Assembly (NCBI RefSeq): GCF_036088315.1
Contig: NZ_CP107996.1
Location: 4,171,001-4,235,000 of the forward strand
From: Streptomyces sp. NBC_00344
GTDB lineage: Bacteria > Actinomycetota > Actinomycetes > Streptomycetales > Streptomycetaceae
DNA length: 64,000 nucleotides
Reading direction: 5' to 3'
In this document: one piece after another, positions 8,876 through 17,407 of the stretch
How the letters are laid out: each line of letters opens with the position of its first letter
Position numbering within the stretch: the stretch's first letter is position 1
Position numbers and translations under genes: made by a program
Notes under the pieces: model-generated
Told to the model about the DNA's origin: nothing
Databases searched by the model: none
What the model saw: only the letters and a program-made list of their open reading frames with translations

Positions 8876-10972
8876 TCACCGGGTCCGCTGTCCTGCGGTA
8901 CGGCGGCGGCCTGCGGCAACGGTCACCGCGGCCAGCGCGAGGAGGCCGAGGACGATCCATCCCCCCACCGCCGCGAACACCTCCCGGCCCACCCAGCCGG
9001 CCACCCCCGCCGTCCACATCACCACGGCGGTGACCCGCCAGTGCGTGCCGGGCGATCGCAGCGTGACGGCGAGCAGCCCCAGACAGAGCAGTTGGAGGGC
9101 GACGGGCAGGGCGCGAAGCACCACATCGCGGCTGCCAGGACCCGCTGTACCGGACAGGAACGCCGGTGCGCCGTGCCAGGGCGCCGACACGGGGTGCGCA
9201 GCGGGACCGTGGAACCAGGACGCGGTGTGCAGCGCGGTCAGGGTGGTCAGGAGCACCGGGACCAGGAGCGCGGGGCGGGGGTGCCGGAGACAGAGCGCCG
9301 TGCCGTAGACCACGGTCAGCAGCGTCACGGCGATCACGGTGAGGGGCGGGAGCACGTCGAGCGGGGGCGGGCCCGACGGACGGTGGCGGCCCGCCCCCGC
9401 CCATGGGGTGAGAGGTACCCAGAACAGTCCAGCGGCCAGACCGGAAAGCAGCCACAGGACGTCCGTCAGTGGCGAGTCGGGTGTCCCGCCGGAGCCGGAG
9501 CCGGAGCGCTGCCGCCCCCGTGCCGGCCCCCCGGCCCGCCGGGAGCCGGGCCCGCCGTCGTCGTGCGGGGCCGCGGCCCGGGCCCAGCTCGTGCCGTAGC
9601 GGTCGGGCCCCACGGACCGGCGGGCCGGACGGGCGCGGGTGCCGGAGAGGGCGGCCCGCAGTCCGAAGCCGCATCCCAGGGCGGTCAGTGACATGCTCAC
9701 CAGGACGGCCCAGCCGGCCCCGTCGATGCCCATGGGGCCGAGCAGTACTGCCGAACTGCCCAGCACCGCGGTGCACATGGCGCCCTGGACGACGGCGAGC
9801 GCGCCGGTTCGGCCCTGTACCCGCAGTACCCCGATGTACAGCTCGACGACCACGCGCGGCAGCGCCGCCGCCGCGAGCAGCCGCAGCACCGTGGTGCCGT
9901 GGGCGGCGTAGTGGTCACCGAAGGGCCGCAGGATCTGCGGCGCGAAGGCCACCAGAAGGGCCACCACGGGGACGAGCAGGAGGGTCATCCGGCGGAGCGC
10001 CCCGCGGACACCCTCCGTCAGCCGTCCGGGGGTGTGCGAGGCGTGCGCGGTGAGCGACGAGGCCATGTTGATGGCCATGTACTCCATGGTCCCGCCGACG
10101 GTGTAGGCGATGTAGAAGAAGCCGTTCTGGGCGGGCGGGAAGCGCACCGCGACCATCACGGGCAGCAGATTGATCATCGCCAGTGAGAACAGCGCGCCCA
10201 CCGAGTCGCCGGCGAGGAAGCGGCCGATCTCCCGCAGCCGCGGCGGTTCCCGGTCATGGTCGGCGGCGGCCTGACGGGGAATGAGCCTGCGGAAGACGAG
10301 CCAGCCGAGCGGCAGTACCGACAGCGCGATGGCCGCGGCCCAGGAGACGAAGATGCCCAGCACCGGGAGTGCCGCGGAGAACACCGCGAGCAGCAGCAGC
10401 TTGCCGGTCGAGAAGACCGCGTTGCCGACGGGCACCCAGAAGGCCCTGCGGAGCCCGGTCAGTACCCCGTCCTGCAGGGTCAGCAGCGCCCAGGCGGCAC
10501 AGGACGCGGTGAACAGAAGCCCGGCCCGGAGCGTGCCCAGCGGCGCGTACGCGGGCCCCCACCGGCCCAGCGTGAGCAGAAAGACACCGCAGCCCAGACA
10601 GACCACGACCGTGCTCGCCAGGTAGGCGCGCAGAACCAGCGGGGCGGTCGCCCGGCCCGCCCGGGGTACGTACCGGACCACCGCGCCGGTCATGGTGGTG
10701 GCGGTGACCGATGCCAGCAGGCGCATCGCGGCGATGGCGGCCGAACCCTGTCCGACGGCCTCCTCGGAGTAGTACCGGGCGGCGGCGAGCCAGAAGCCGA
10801 GGCCCAGCGCGGCGGAGACACCGGTGGAGAGCATCAGCGCATAGGCGTTGCGGAACATCGACGCGCTGCCGGCGGCCCCCGTCGGGTCCGGGGCCCGGTC
10901 CGCGGGGGCGAGCACGGCGGGCCCGGGGGCCCCGGCACCCCGGGGGGACGTGGCCCCGGCCGCCTCAGCCAC
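8876..10972 (-). CDS. Wzx-like polysaccharide flippase with extra C-terminal membrane domain
   Basis: A 698-residue polytopic membrane protein of the MATE/oligosaccharide-flippase superfamily. The first ~450 residues hold about 12 hydrophobic segments, beginning with FRNAYALMLSTGVSAALGLG, the normal opening of a polysaccharide flippase; it probably moves lipid-linked glycan across the membrane. A low-complexity linker (about residues 450-510) leads to a second hydrophobic block of about five spans (LWLLSGLAAGLFWVPL onward), which makes it ~200 residues longer than usual. GTG start; it overlaps the end of the upstream aminotransferase gene by 8 bases, so the two form a two-gene operon facing the glycosyltransferase operon. 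Confidence 0.82.
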   Translation of the reverse strand: MAEAAGATSPRGAGAPGPAVLAPADRAPDPTGAAGSASMFRNAYALMLSTGVSAALGLGFWLAAARYYSEEAVGQGSAAIAAMRLLASVTATTMTGAVVRYVPRAGRATAPLVLRAYLASTVVVCLGCGVFLLTLGRWGPAYAPLGTLRAGLLFTASCAAWALLTLQDGVLTGLRRAFWVPVGNAVFSTGKLLLLAVFSAALPVLGIFVSWAAAIALSVLPLGWLVFRRLIPRQAAADHDREPPRLREIGRFLAGDSVGALFSLAMINLLPVMVAVRFPPAQNGFFYIAYTVGGTMEYMAINMASSLTAHASHTPGRLTEGVRGALRRMTLLLVPVVALLVAFAPQILRPFGDHYAAHGTTVLRLLAAAALPRVVVELYIGVLRVQGRTGALAVVQGAMCTAVLGSSAVLLGPMGIDGAGWAVLVSMSLTALGCGFGLRAALSGTRARPARRSVGPDRYGTSWARAAAPHDDGGPGSRRAGGPARGRQRSGSGSGGTPDSPLTDVLWLLSGLAAGLFWVPLTPWAGAGRHRPSGPPPLDVLPPLTVIAVTLLTVVYGTALCLRHPRPALLVPVLLTTLTALHTASWFHGPAAHPVSAPWHGAPAFLSGTAGPGSRDVVLRALPVALQLLCLGLLAVTLRSPGTHWRVTAVVMWTAGVAGWVGREVFAAVGGWIVLGLLALAAVTVAAGRRRTAGQRTR

Positions 10973-12149
10973 CGTCCGGGCACCCCCGGGCCGGCTCGGC
11001 GCCCAGCGCGGTGAGGACCGCTACGACCTCGGCGGCTCTCAGCGGATCGACGGGCAGGGCGTGACGGGCGAACCAGCGCGCCGGTGCCGGTGACGGCGAG
11101 GGGTCGGTGAAGGACTCGCCCGCGTAGTCGTCCAGCGGAGGGTCGTAGAGATAGCCGACGGTGATGCGGCGCCGTGCCAGCGCCGCGATGGCCGCGTCCC
11201 GGTCCTCGACCAGCAGCGGCACCCGGAACAGCGGTTGCAGCGGGCCGGGGCGCGCCCACCGGGTGGCGTACAGCATCTCGGTGCCCGCGCGGTGCGCGGC
11301 CAGCGTGCGGTCCAGACGGCGTGTCAGCCGCTCCACTCTGCGCAGCCGTTGGGTTCCGGGGGTCAGCCGGTAGTCGTGCATGTCGACCCGTACCCAGGGG
11401 TCGAAGCCGGTGAGTGAGGGGGCGGTGTCCATCGCCCGCTTCAGCTCGCCGGGTCTCAGCGGCATCCGGATCGACTCGCGCTCCTGCATCCCGAGCAGCC
11501 GCATCGTGGCGTGGGCGGCCGGGGTGAGACGCAGCCCGCGCACCACCGCCTCGGCGTACGGGCGTACCGCGTAGGCGGCTTCGGCGGCCGGTCTGCGCGG
11601 CGCGAGGAGCTCGTCCCGTGCTCGCGCCAGTTCACCGCGCACCGTCGGGTCGGCGACGGAGAGGACACCGCCCGTCCTGGCGTGCGGGTGTTTGGAGAGC
11701 GAGAAGACGGAGGCGTCTCCGAAGCTGCCCACCGGCCGGCCGCCCACCAGGCTGCCGACGGCATGCGCCGCGTCCTCCACCATCGGGATGCCCAGCTCGT
11801 CGCAGCGGGCACGGAGTTCCGGCGCGGGGTCGGGGTTCCCGTACAGATTGGTGGTCAGCACGGCGGACAGGCCGCCCCAGACCGCGTCGGGAACCGCCGC
11901 CGGGTCGATGGATCCGTCCTGTGCGCGCAGCGGCGCCTGCACCGGCCGCAGTCCGGCCGCCAGCACCACGAAGAAGATGACGTCGTCGTTGACGGGTGAC
12001 ATCAGCACCCGGCCGCCGGGCGCGCACCATCTGCGCAACGCCAGGTACAGACCCGTCCTGCACGACGGTACGTAGAGACATTCACGGCCCAGACGGCGTC
12101 GCAGTACATCCTCGATCCGCGCTGCCCGGCCGCTCGTTGCGAGCGCCAT
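10965..12149 (-). CDS. DegT/DnrJ/EryC1/StrS-family aminotransferase
   Basis: A 394-residue fold-type I PLP enzyme of the sugar aminotransferase family. MVEDAAHAVGS contains the PLP-binding Asp, and FSLSKHPHARTGG carries Lys153 as the Schiff-base lysine, so it appears catalytically complete. Such enzymes transfer an amino group to a nucleotide 4- or 3-ketosugar, fitting supply of an amino sugar that could then be acylated by the GNAT-like protein and later deacetylated. The ATG at 12149 was chosen because AGGGGGGA lies about seven bases upstream; the longer frame lacks such a site and would cover the promoter. It precedes and overlaps the flippase gene. Confidence 0.85.
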   Translation of the reverse strand: MALATSGRAARIEDVLRRRLGRECLYVPSCRTGLYLALRRWCAPGGRVLMSPVNDDVIFFVVLAAGLRPVQAPLRAQDGSIDPAAVPDAVWGGLSAVLTTNLYGNPDPAPELRARCDELGIPMVEDAAHAVGSLVGGRPVGSFGDASVFSLSKHPHARTGGVLSVADPTVRGELARARDELLAPRRPAAEAAYAVRPYAEAVVRGLRLTPAAHATMRLLGMQERESIRMPLRPGELKRAMDTAPSLTGFDPWVRVDMHDYRLTPGTQRLRRVERLTRRLDRTLAAHRAGTEMLYATRWARPGPLQPLFRVPLLVEDRDAAIAALARRRITVGYLYDPPLDDYAGESFTDPSPSPAPARWFARHALPVDPLRAAEVVAVLTALGAEPARGCPDGG

Positions 12150-12177
12150 GCACAGTCCCCCCTGAGCCCTGCGGCCA

Positions 12178-12206
12178 ATCTGACGCAGGGTGGGGTGATT
12201 CGTCAA
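12178..12206 (-). promoter_or_regulatory. Promoter of the aminotransferase-flippase operon
   Basis: On the minus strand TTGACG (12206-12201) is followed after exactly 17 bases by TCAGAT (12183-12178), a good match to the housekeeping sigma consensus. Transcription would start near 12171, about 20 bases before the ATG at 12149, leaving room for the AGGGGGGA site. Confidence 0.65.
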
Positions 12207-12253
12207 TAATGCGGAGGGGTGGTGCAACAAGCCCGTGACGGGACGTCCGGAAC

Positions 12254-12294
12254 GCGGAAGAGCCGGTCCCGGCAAGCGGGACCGGCTCTTCCGC
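12254..12294 (-). terminator. Strong hairpin terminator of the sigma factor gene
   Basis: A perfect 18-bp stem (left arm GCGGAAGAGCCGGTCCCG, loop GCAAG) begins about 30 bases beyond the sigma factor stop codon. It separates the sigma gene from the aminotransferase promoter downstream on the same strand. Confidence 0.8.
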
Positions 12295-12323
12295 CGAGGG
12301 GCGTCAGTTCCTCGGGACGTGTG

Positions 12324-13196
12324 TCACTGCTCCAGGGTCAGGCCCTTGCGGAGCTTCACCAGGGTGCGGGAGAGCAGCCGCGAGACGTGCATCTGCGAGA
12401 TGCCCAGTTCCTCGCCGATCTCCGACTGCGTCATATTGGCGACGAAGCGGAGCGAGAGGATCTGCCGGTCGCGCGAGGGCAGTCCGGCGATGAGCGGCTT
12501 CAGCGACTCGATGTACTCGACGCCTTCGAGGTCGTGGTCCTCGTAGCCGATCCGGTCCGCCAGCGCGCCCTCCGACTCGTCGTCCTCGGGCTGGGCGTCG
12601 AGGGAGCTCGCCGTGTAGGCGTTGCTCGCCGTCATTCCCTCGACGACCTCTTCCCTGGTGAGGTCGAGGCGGGCGGCGAGTTCCGCCACGGTGGGGGCGC
12701 GGTCGAGCTGCTGAGAGAGTTCGTCCCCGGCCTTGGCGAGGTCGAGGCGGAGTTCCTGGAGGCGGCGCGGTACCCGGACCGACCAGGAGGTGTCACGGAA
12801 GAAGCGCTTGATCTCACCGATGATGGTCGGCATCGCGAAGGTGGGGAACTCCACACCTCTGCTGAGCTCGAAGCGGTCGATCGCCTTGATCAGGCCGATG
12901 GTGCCGACCTGGATGATGTCCTCCATCGGCTCGCTGCGGGAGCGGAAGCGGGAGGCGGCGAACTTGACCAGCGCGAGGTTCAGCTCGACCAGGGTGTTCC
13001 GTACGTATGCGTGCTCGTGTGTTCCCTCTTCGAGGGACTCGAGACGCGCGAAGAGCGTCTTCGAAAGGGCCCTGGCATCCAGCGGGCCCACCTCGTCGTA
13101 CGGCGGAATCTCGGGAATTTCCTCGAGTCCGGTCTCGATCCGGTTGGGGTGGGTAGTCGACGTACCGGCGGAGTGTTCGTCGAGCTGGGGTGACAT
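12324..13196 (-). CDS. sigI: SigB/SigF/SigG-type RNA polymerase sigma factor
   Basis: A 290-residue group 3 sigma factor. Region 2 includes LVKFAASRFRSR, the core-binding MEDIIQVGTIGLIKAIDRF and the -10-recognising GVEFPTFAMPTIIGEIKRFFRD; region 3 is PTVAELAARLDLTREEV; region 4 ends with MTQSEIGEELGISQMHVSRLLSRTLVKLR. The ATG at 13196 has GGAGG five to nine bases upstream, better than the longer start. It is divergent from an anti-anti-sigma gene and a kinase-like anti-sigma gene, the partner-switching set. The symbol is proposed from remembered conservation of the SigI/ArsI/PrsI set next to hut genes in S. coelicolor, not from a search. Likely role: stress or development-linked transcription. 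Confidence 0.85.
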   Translation of the reverse strand: MSPQLDEHSAGTSTTHPNRIETGLEEIPEIPPYDEVGPLDARALSKTLFARLESLEEGTHEHAYVRNTLVELNLALVKFAASRFRSRSEPMEDIIQVGTIGLIKAIDRFELSRGVEFPTFAMPTIIGEIKRFFRDTSWSVRVPRRLQELRLDLAKAGDELSQQLDRAPTVAELAARLDLTREEVVEGMTASNAYTASSLDAQPEDDESEGALADRIGYEDHDLEGVEYIESLKPLIAGLPSRDRQILSLRFVANMTQSEIGEELGISQMHVSRLLSRTLVKLRKGLTLEQ

Positions 13197-13453
13197 GGTG
13201 CCTCCATGGTTCTCGGCGTATGGCTGCCGATGCCTGTTCGGTGTCCGCGGTGTAGCGGCGCCTCCAAAGCCGGTCGTGTCGAATGATGACCCTCTAGGCC
13301 TATCGGCTCGGGATGGGCAAACGCAAGGACCAAATGTCCATAATTGTCGTGCTTGTTGGGGTTGCTCCGCTACCGGTCGGTCCCTCAAGGGCGTAGTCTT
13401 TCTCGCACGTCAGAGACATCTCACAACCACGGCGAAGAGGGACGGACACGGAC

Positions 13454-13822
13454 ATGGACCGCGGGACCGTCGGCAGTGCGAACCGGGGCCGGCTTCTGGT
13501 CGAAGTCCGGGCCGAGGGCCGAAGTGAAGTGGTGACCCCGGCGGGTGAGCTGGATCACCACACCGCCGAACTGCTCAGTGCGCCGCTGGACAAGGCCCTC
13601 GAGCGCGGCAGGACCCGGCTGGTCGTGGACTGCTCTGCGCTCGAATTCTGTGACTCCACCGGCTTGAACGTGCTGCTGGGCGCCCGCCTCAAGGCGGAAG
13701 CCGCGGGCGGCGGGGTCCATCTGGCCGGGATGCTCCCGGTGGTGGCCAGGGTGTTCGAGATCACGGGCGCCGAGGCGGTTTTCACCGTGCATGACTCTCT
13801 GGCCGACGCTCTGCGCGACTGA
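13454..13822 (+). CDS. STAS-domain anti-anti-sigma factor
   Basis: A 122-residue single STAS domain. The segment VVDCSALEFCDSTGLNVLLG contains the conserved DSTG with Ser68 as the expected phosphorylation site. In the partner-switch model the unphosphorylated form binds the anti-sigma kinase and frees the sigma factor. ATG preceded by GAGGGACGG. The kinase gene follows 117 bases downstream and the sigma gene is divergent 257 bases upstream. It probably corresponds to ArsI of S. coelicolor, judged from context only. Confidence 0.9.
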   Translation: MDRGTVGSANRGRLLVEVRAEGRSEVVTPAGELDHHTAELLSAPLDKALERGRTRLVVDCSALEFCDSTGLNVLLGARLKAEAAGGGVHLAGMLPVVARVFEITGAEAVFTVHDSLADALRD

Positions 13823-13939
13823 TCGGCACACTCTGTTGAAAAAATGAGTGTTGCGGCCATTCGACAGGGCAGGAGTCCCTGCGCAATCTTTTGTACCCCT
13901 GACTTTCTAGATCCGGTGAATCGGTGAGGTGAAGCGCTG

Positions 13940-14431
13940 ATGAGCACCACCCGGCAGCAGCCGCCGGGGGACCTCGGCCCCGAGCGCGACGGCGCCGGAC
14001 CAGCCTTTACCGTGTCCGCCGAAGGTCGCACCCGCACGCTCCTTCTGCGGGATGCAAGCGGCATCGTCCCTCTGGCCCGCGATTTCACGCGCCAGGCGCT
14101 GTACGACTGGGGCTGGCTGCCCGCGGAGGCCGCCGATCGCCGTGCGGCCGCCGAGGATGTCCTGCTGGTCGTCTCCGAGCTGGTCACCAACGCGTGCCTG
14201 CACGCCGAGGGCCCCGAGGACCTGCGGGTCTCCTACGGACAGAAGGTGCTCCGTCTGGAGGTCTCCGACCGCGGCACGGGTCAGCCGACCCCCCGCAGCC
14301 CGCACCGGGCGGGCCGGCCCGGCGGCCACGGCATGTTCATCGTCGAGCGGCTCTGTCTCGACTGGGGAGTGGTCCGTACGCCGGGAATGCCCGGCAAGAT
14401 GGTCTGGGCGGAGCTCTCCGCTCCGGCCTGA
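13940..14431 (+). CDS. Anti-sigma factor, RsbW-like ATP-binding protein
   Basis: A 163-residue GHKL/HATPase_c_2 protein. The N-box is VVSELVTNACLHA, the G1 box is VSDRGTGQPTP and the G2 region is GRPGGHGMFIVERLC, so ATP binding appears intact. Such proteins hold the sigma factor inactive and phosphorylate the STAS partner. The start ATG follows GAGGTGAAGCGCTG. It is the last gene before a textbook terminator, and with the preceding STAS gene and divergent sigma gene it completes the module. Proposed counterpart: PrsI. Confidence 0.88.
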   Translation: MSTTRQQPPGDLGPERDGAGPAFTVSAEGRTRTLLLRDASGIVPLARDFTRQALYDWGWLPAEAADRRAAAEDVLLVVSELVTNACLHAEGPEDLRVSYGQKVLRLEVSDRGTGQPTPRSPHRAGRPGGHGMFIVERLCLDWGVVRTPGMPGKMVWAELSAPA

Positions 14432-14456
14432 CCCGCCACCCCTTCCGCACCGCCTC

Positions 14457-14486
14457 TGAGCGCACCTGCCCGGTGCGCTCTTTTTC
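14457..14486 (+). terminator. Rho-independent terminator of the anti-sigma operon
   Basis: A perfect 9-bp stem (GAGCGCACC, loop TGCCC, GGTGCGCTC) is followed by TTTTTCTTTC. This is the only terminator I noticed in the window with a clear T-run. It begins about 25 bases after the stop codon of the anti-sigma gene. Confidence 0.93.
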
Positions 14487-14644
14487 TTTCCGCGCCTTCG
14501 TGCGGCACGCCTCCTGAGCGCACTGCTGCCGTGCCTTCCTGCCGCACGGCCCCTGCCGGGCACCGCTGCCGCAGTTCCTGCCGGGCGCTCCTGCCACGCG
14601 CGGAGGCGCCGGTCCGCGCGGCAGGCTGACGGCGGAGTACGCGG

Positions 14645-14683
14645 CAGGGCCCGCCCGCACCGGATCGGTGCGGGCGGGCCCTG
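14645..14683 (-). terminator. Long hairpin after the peptide transporter gene
   Basis: A perfect 18-bp stem with loop GAT (left arm CAGGGCCCGCCCGCACCG). It starts 23 bases beyond the transporter stop on the minus strand. There is no T-run; it could also back up the terminator of the convergent anti-sigma operon. Confidence 0.75.
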
Positions 14684-14705
14684 GGTGGAGCGTGAGCGGT
14701 CCGCG

Positions 14706-16202
14706 TCAGCGGACGTCGCCCATGAGCTCCTTGACCTTGCTGCGGTTCAGCCACACCGCCACACCGGCGAGCACCGCGACGGCGGCCTCGATGGCGACGA
14801 TGCCGCTCTTGTTCAGGTTGAGGCTGAACGGCGGAAGGGACAGCATGCCGGTGACGCAGTCGCCGGCGGTGACGGCCAGGAACCAGACACCCATCATCTG
14901 GCTGGCGTACTTGGCGGGAGCCATCTTCGTGGTGACCGAGAGGCCGACCGGAGAGAGCGTCAGCTCACCCACGGTCTGCACGAAGTAGATGGCGACCAGC
15001 CACAGCGCGCCCGCCTTGGCACCGTCCGTCGCGATCGTCAGCGGCGCCAGGAAGACGAAGAACGAGGCGCCGACCAGCACCAGGCCGGAAGCGAACTTCA
15101 CGACCGTGCTCGGCTCCTTGCCGCGGCGGTTCATCGCCAGCCAGAGGGAGGCGAAGACCGGCGCGAGCGCCATGATCAGGACCGGGTTGACCGACTGGTA
15201 CCAGGAGACCGGGAAGTTCCAGCCGAAGACCGAGTTGTCGGCCGAGGCGTCGGCGAAGATCGACATGGTCGATCCGCCCTGGTCGTAGATCATCCAGAAG
15301 ACGGCGGCGGCCACGAAGAACCAGATGTAGCCGGACATCTTCCGCTGCTCGACGTCGCTGAGGTCCTTGTCCCGCTTGATGCGGAACAGCACGACAGCGG
15401 GGATGACCAGACCGGCGAGGGTGATCGGGATCAGCACCCAGTTGAGGGTGTAGACACCGGTGACGACCGTGCCGAGGTAGAAGACGGCGGCGACGGCCAT
15501 CCAGATCATGGCCTTGCGGAGCGAGGAGGTCCGCTCCTCGGCCGAGAGCGGCTTCGGGACGAAGCTGCTGCGCTCGCTCAGGTGGCGGGAGCCGATCAGG
15601 AACTGGCCGAGGCCCAGCGCCATGCCGAGAGCGGCGAGCGCGAAGCCGAAGTGCCAGTTGACGTTCTCGCCGATGGTGCCGATGGTCAGCGGGGCGGCGA
15701 AGGCGCCGAGGTTGATCCCCATGTAGAAGACGGTGAAGCCGCCGTCGCGACGGGGGTCGTCCGGGCCGTCGTAGAGGTGGCCGACCATCGTGGAGATGTT
15801 GGACTTCAGCAGGCCGGAGCCGAGCGCGACCAGAGCGAGACCCACGAAGAACGTGCCCTGCGAGGGCAGTGCCAGCGTCAGGTGGCCGACCATGATCACG
15901 CCGCCGGCGATGGCGACCGTTTTGCGCGGGCCCCAGACCCGGTCGCCGAACCAGCCGCCGGGCATGGCGAGCAGGTACACCAGCGACAGGTAGACCGAGT
16001 AGATCGCGGTGGCCGTGGCCGGGTTCATATGGAGCCCGTTGGGCGCGATCAGGTACAGCGGGAGAAGGGCGCGCATGCCGTAGTAGGAGAAACGCTCCCA
16101 CATCTCGGTCATGAAGAGAGTAGCCAGGCCGCGGGGGTGGCCGAAGAAGGTCTTCCCGGTGCCGGTCGAACCGGCCGAGTCCTTCGTCAGGCTGGACGCC
16201 AT
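14706..16202 (-). CDS. Proton-dependent oligopeptide (POT/PTR) transporter
   Basis: A 498-residue MFS protein with about 14 hydrophobic segments. The opening FGHPRGLATLFMTEMWERFSYYGMRALLPLYL contains the E..ER.SYYGMR signature of POT transporters (the ExxERFxYYG motif for proton coupling), and MGINLGAFAAPL matches the second PTR signature. It would import di- and tripeptides with protons across the cytoplasmic membrane. The ATG has AAGGA upstream. No obvious operon partner; the two-component system starts divergently 480 bases away. Confidence 0.93.
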   Translation of the reverse strand: MASSLTKDSAGSTGTGKTFFGHPRGLATLFMTEMWERFSYYGMRALLPLYLIAPNGLHMNPATATAIYSVYLSLVYLLAMPGGWFGDRVWGPRKTVAIAGGVIMVGHLTLALPSQGTFFVGLALVALGSGLLKSNISTMVGHLYDGPDDPRRDGGFTVFYMGINLGAFAAPLTIGTIGENVNWHFGFALAALGMALGLGQFLIGSRHLSERSSFVPKPLSAEERTSSLRKAMIWMAVAAVFYLGTVVTGVYTLNWVLIPITLAGLVIPAVVLFRIKRDKDLSDVEQRKMSGYIWFFVAAAVFWMIYDQGGSTMSIFADASADNSVFGWNFPVSWYQSVNPVLIMALAPVFASLWLAMNRRGKEPSTVVKFASGLVLVGASFFVFLAPLTIATDGAKAGALWLVAIYFVQTVGELTLSPVGLSVTTKMAPAKYASQMMGVWFLAVTAGDCVTGMLSLPPFSLNLNKSGIVAIEAAVAVLAGVAVWLNRSKVKELMGDVR

Positions 16203-16682
16203 GGTCGTTCCTTGCTTTTGCGGGACGCGCCGCGAAACGGTGCCGCGCCCGGTGGGGGGTGGCCGGCACCGGCATGGTTCTTCCCCACCCCACGCCTAGG
16301 GGGTCCGGCCGGAATCGCTCCGTGCCGAAGGGGAGACCACACCGGGATCCTCGCTCCGCACGCAACATCGCACGCGGGGCCCGGCCGTCAGGTCATTTAC
16401 TCGCTGGGTCGTTGACTGCCGGCGATGCCGGCGATGCCAACCGCACACAGAAAAGGGATCCTTGGCGTGTCATAGCAGGCTAAAGAGTCCCGAGTGGTGC
16501 TACAGGCGTCTCGCCACCATAAGGAGGCAGACACGGCATTTGGAAGGACTTGAGACATGGATCACAGGTGAACGTGGAACCAGGTTCCCATATTCGAAGG
16601 CCTTGACCAGTGTTGCATCCCAGACCCGCAGGGGTTGTCGATCACCTCACGAGCAGTACCTGTCGCGGACTACCATCACCTC
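16203..16682. other. 480-base intergenic region between transporter and response regulator
   Basis: No gene is supported here. It must hold the divergent promoters of the peptide transporter and the two-component system. I see TTGACT at 16412-16417, a short direct repeat of GGCGATGCC near 16421-16438, and an AAGGAGG at about 16520 not followed by a usable start. The sequence is less G+C-rich than its surroundings, as expected of promoter DNA, but I cannot assign a convincing -35/-10 pair. Confidence 0.5.
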
Positions 16683-17360
<678 letters not shown>

Positions 17361-17407
17361 CGGTCTCCTGAGGGCAGGCGCCGGGCACCGGCTGCGACAC
17401 TGACGGC

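Noticed and set aside
14685..16415. 576-codon plus-strand frame across the peptide transporter
   Set aside because: Composition is His/Glu/Arg/Gly-rich antisense noise; the minus strand has a clear POT transporter.
16540..16575. Tiny ORF (Met-Asp-His-Arg-stop) before the response regulator
   Set aside because: The AAGGAGG is too far from the ATG and five codons is too short to support.
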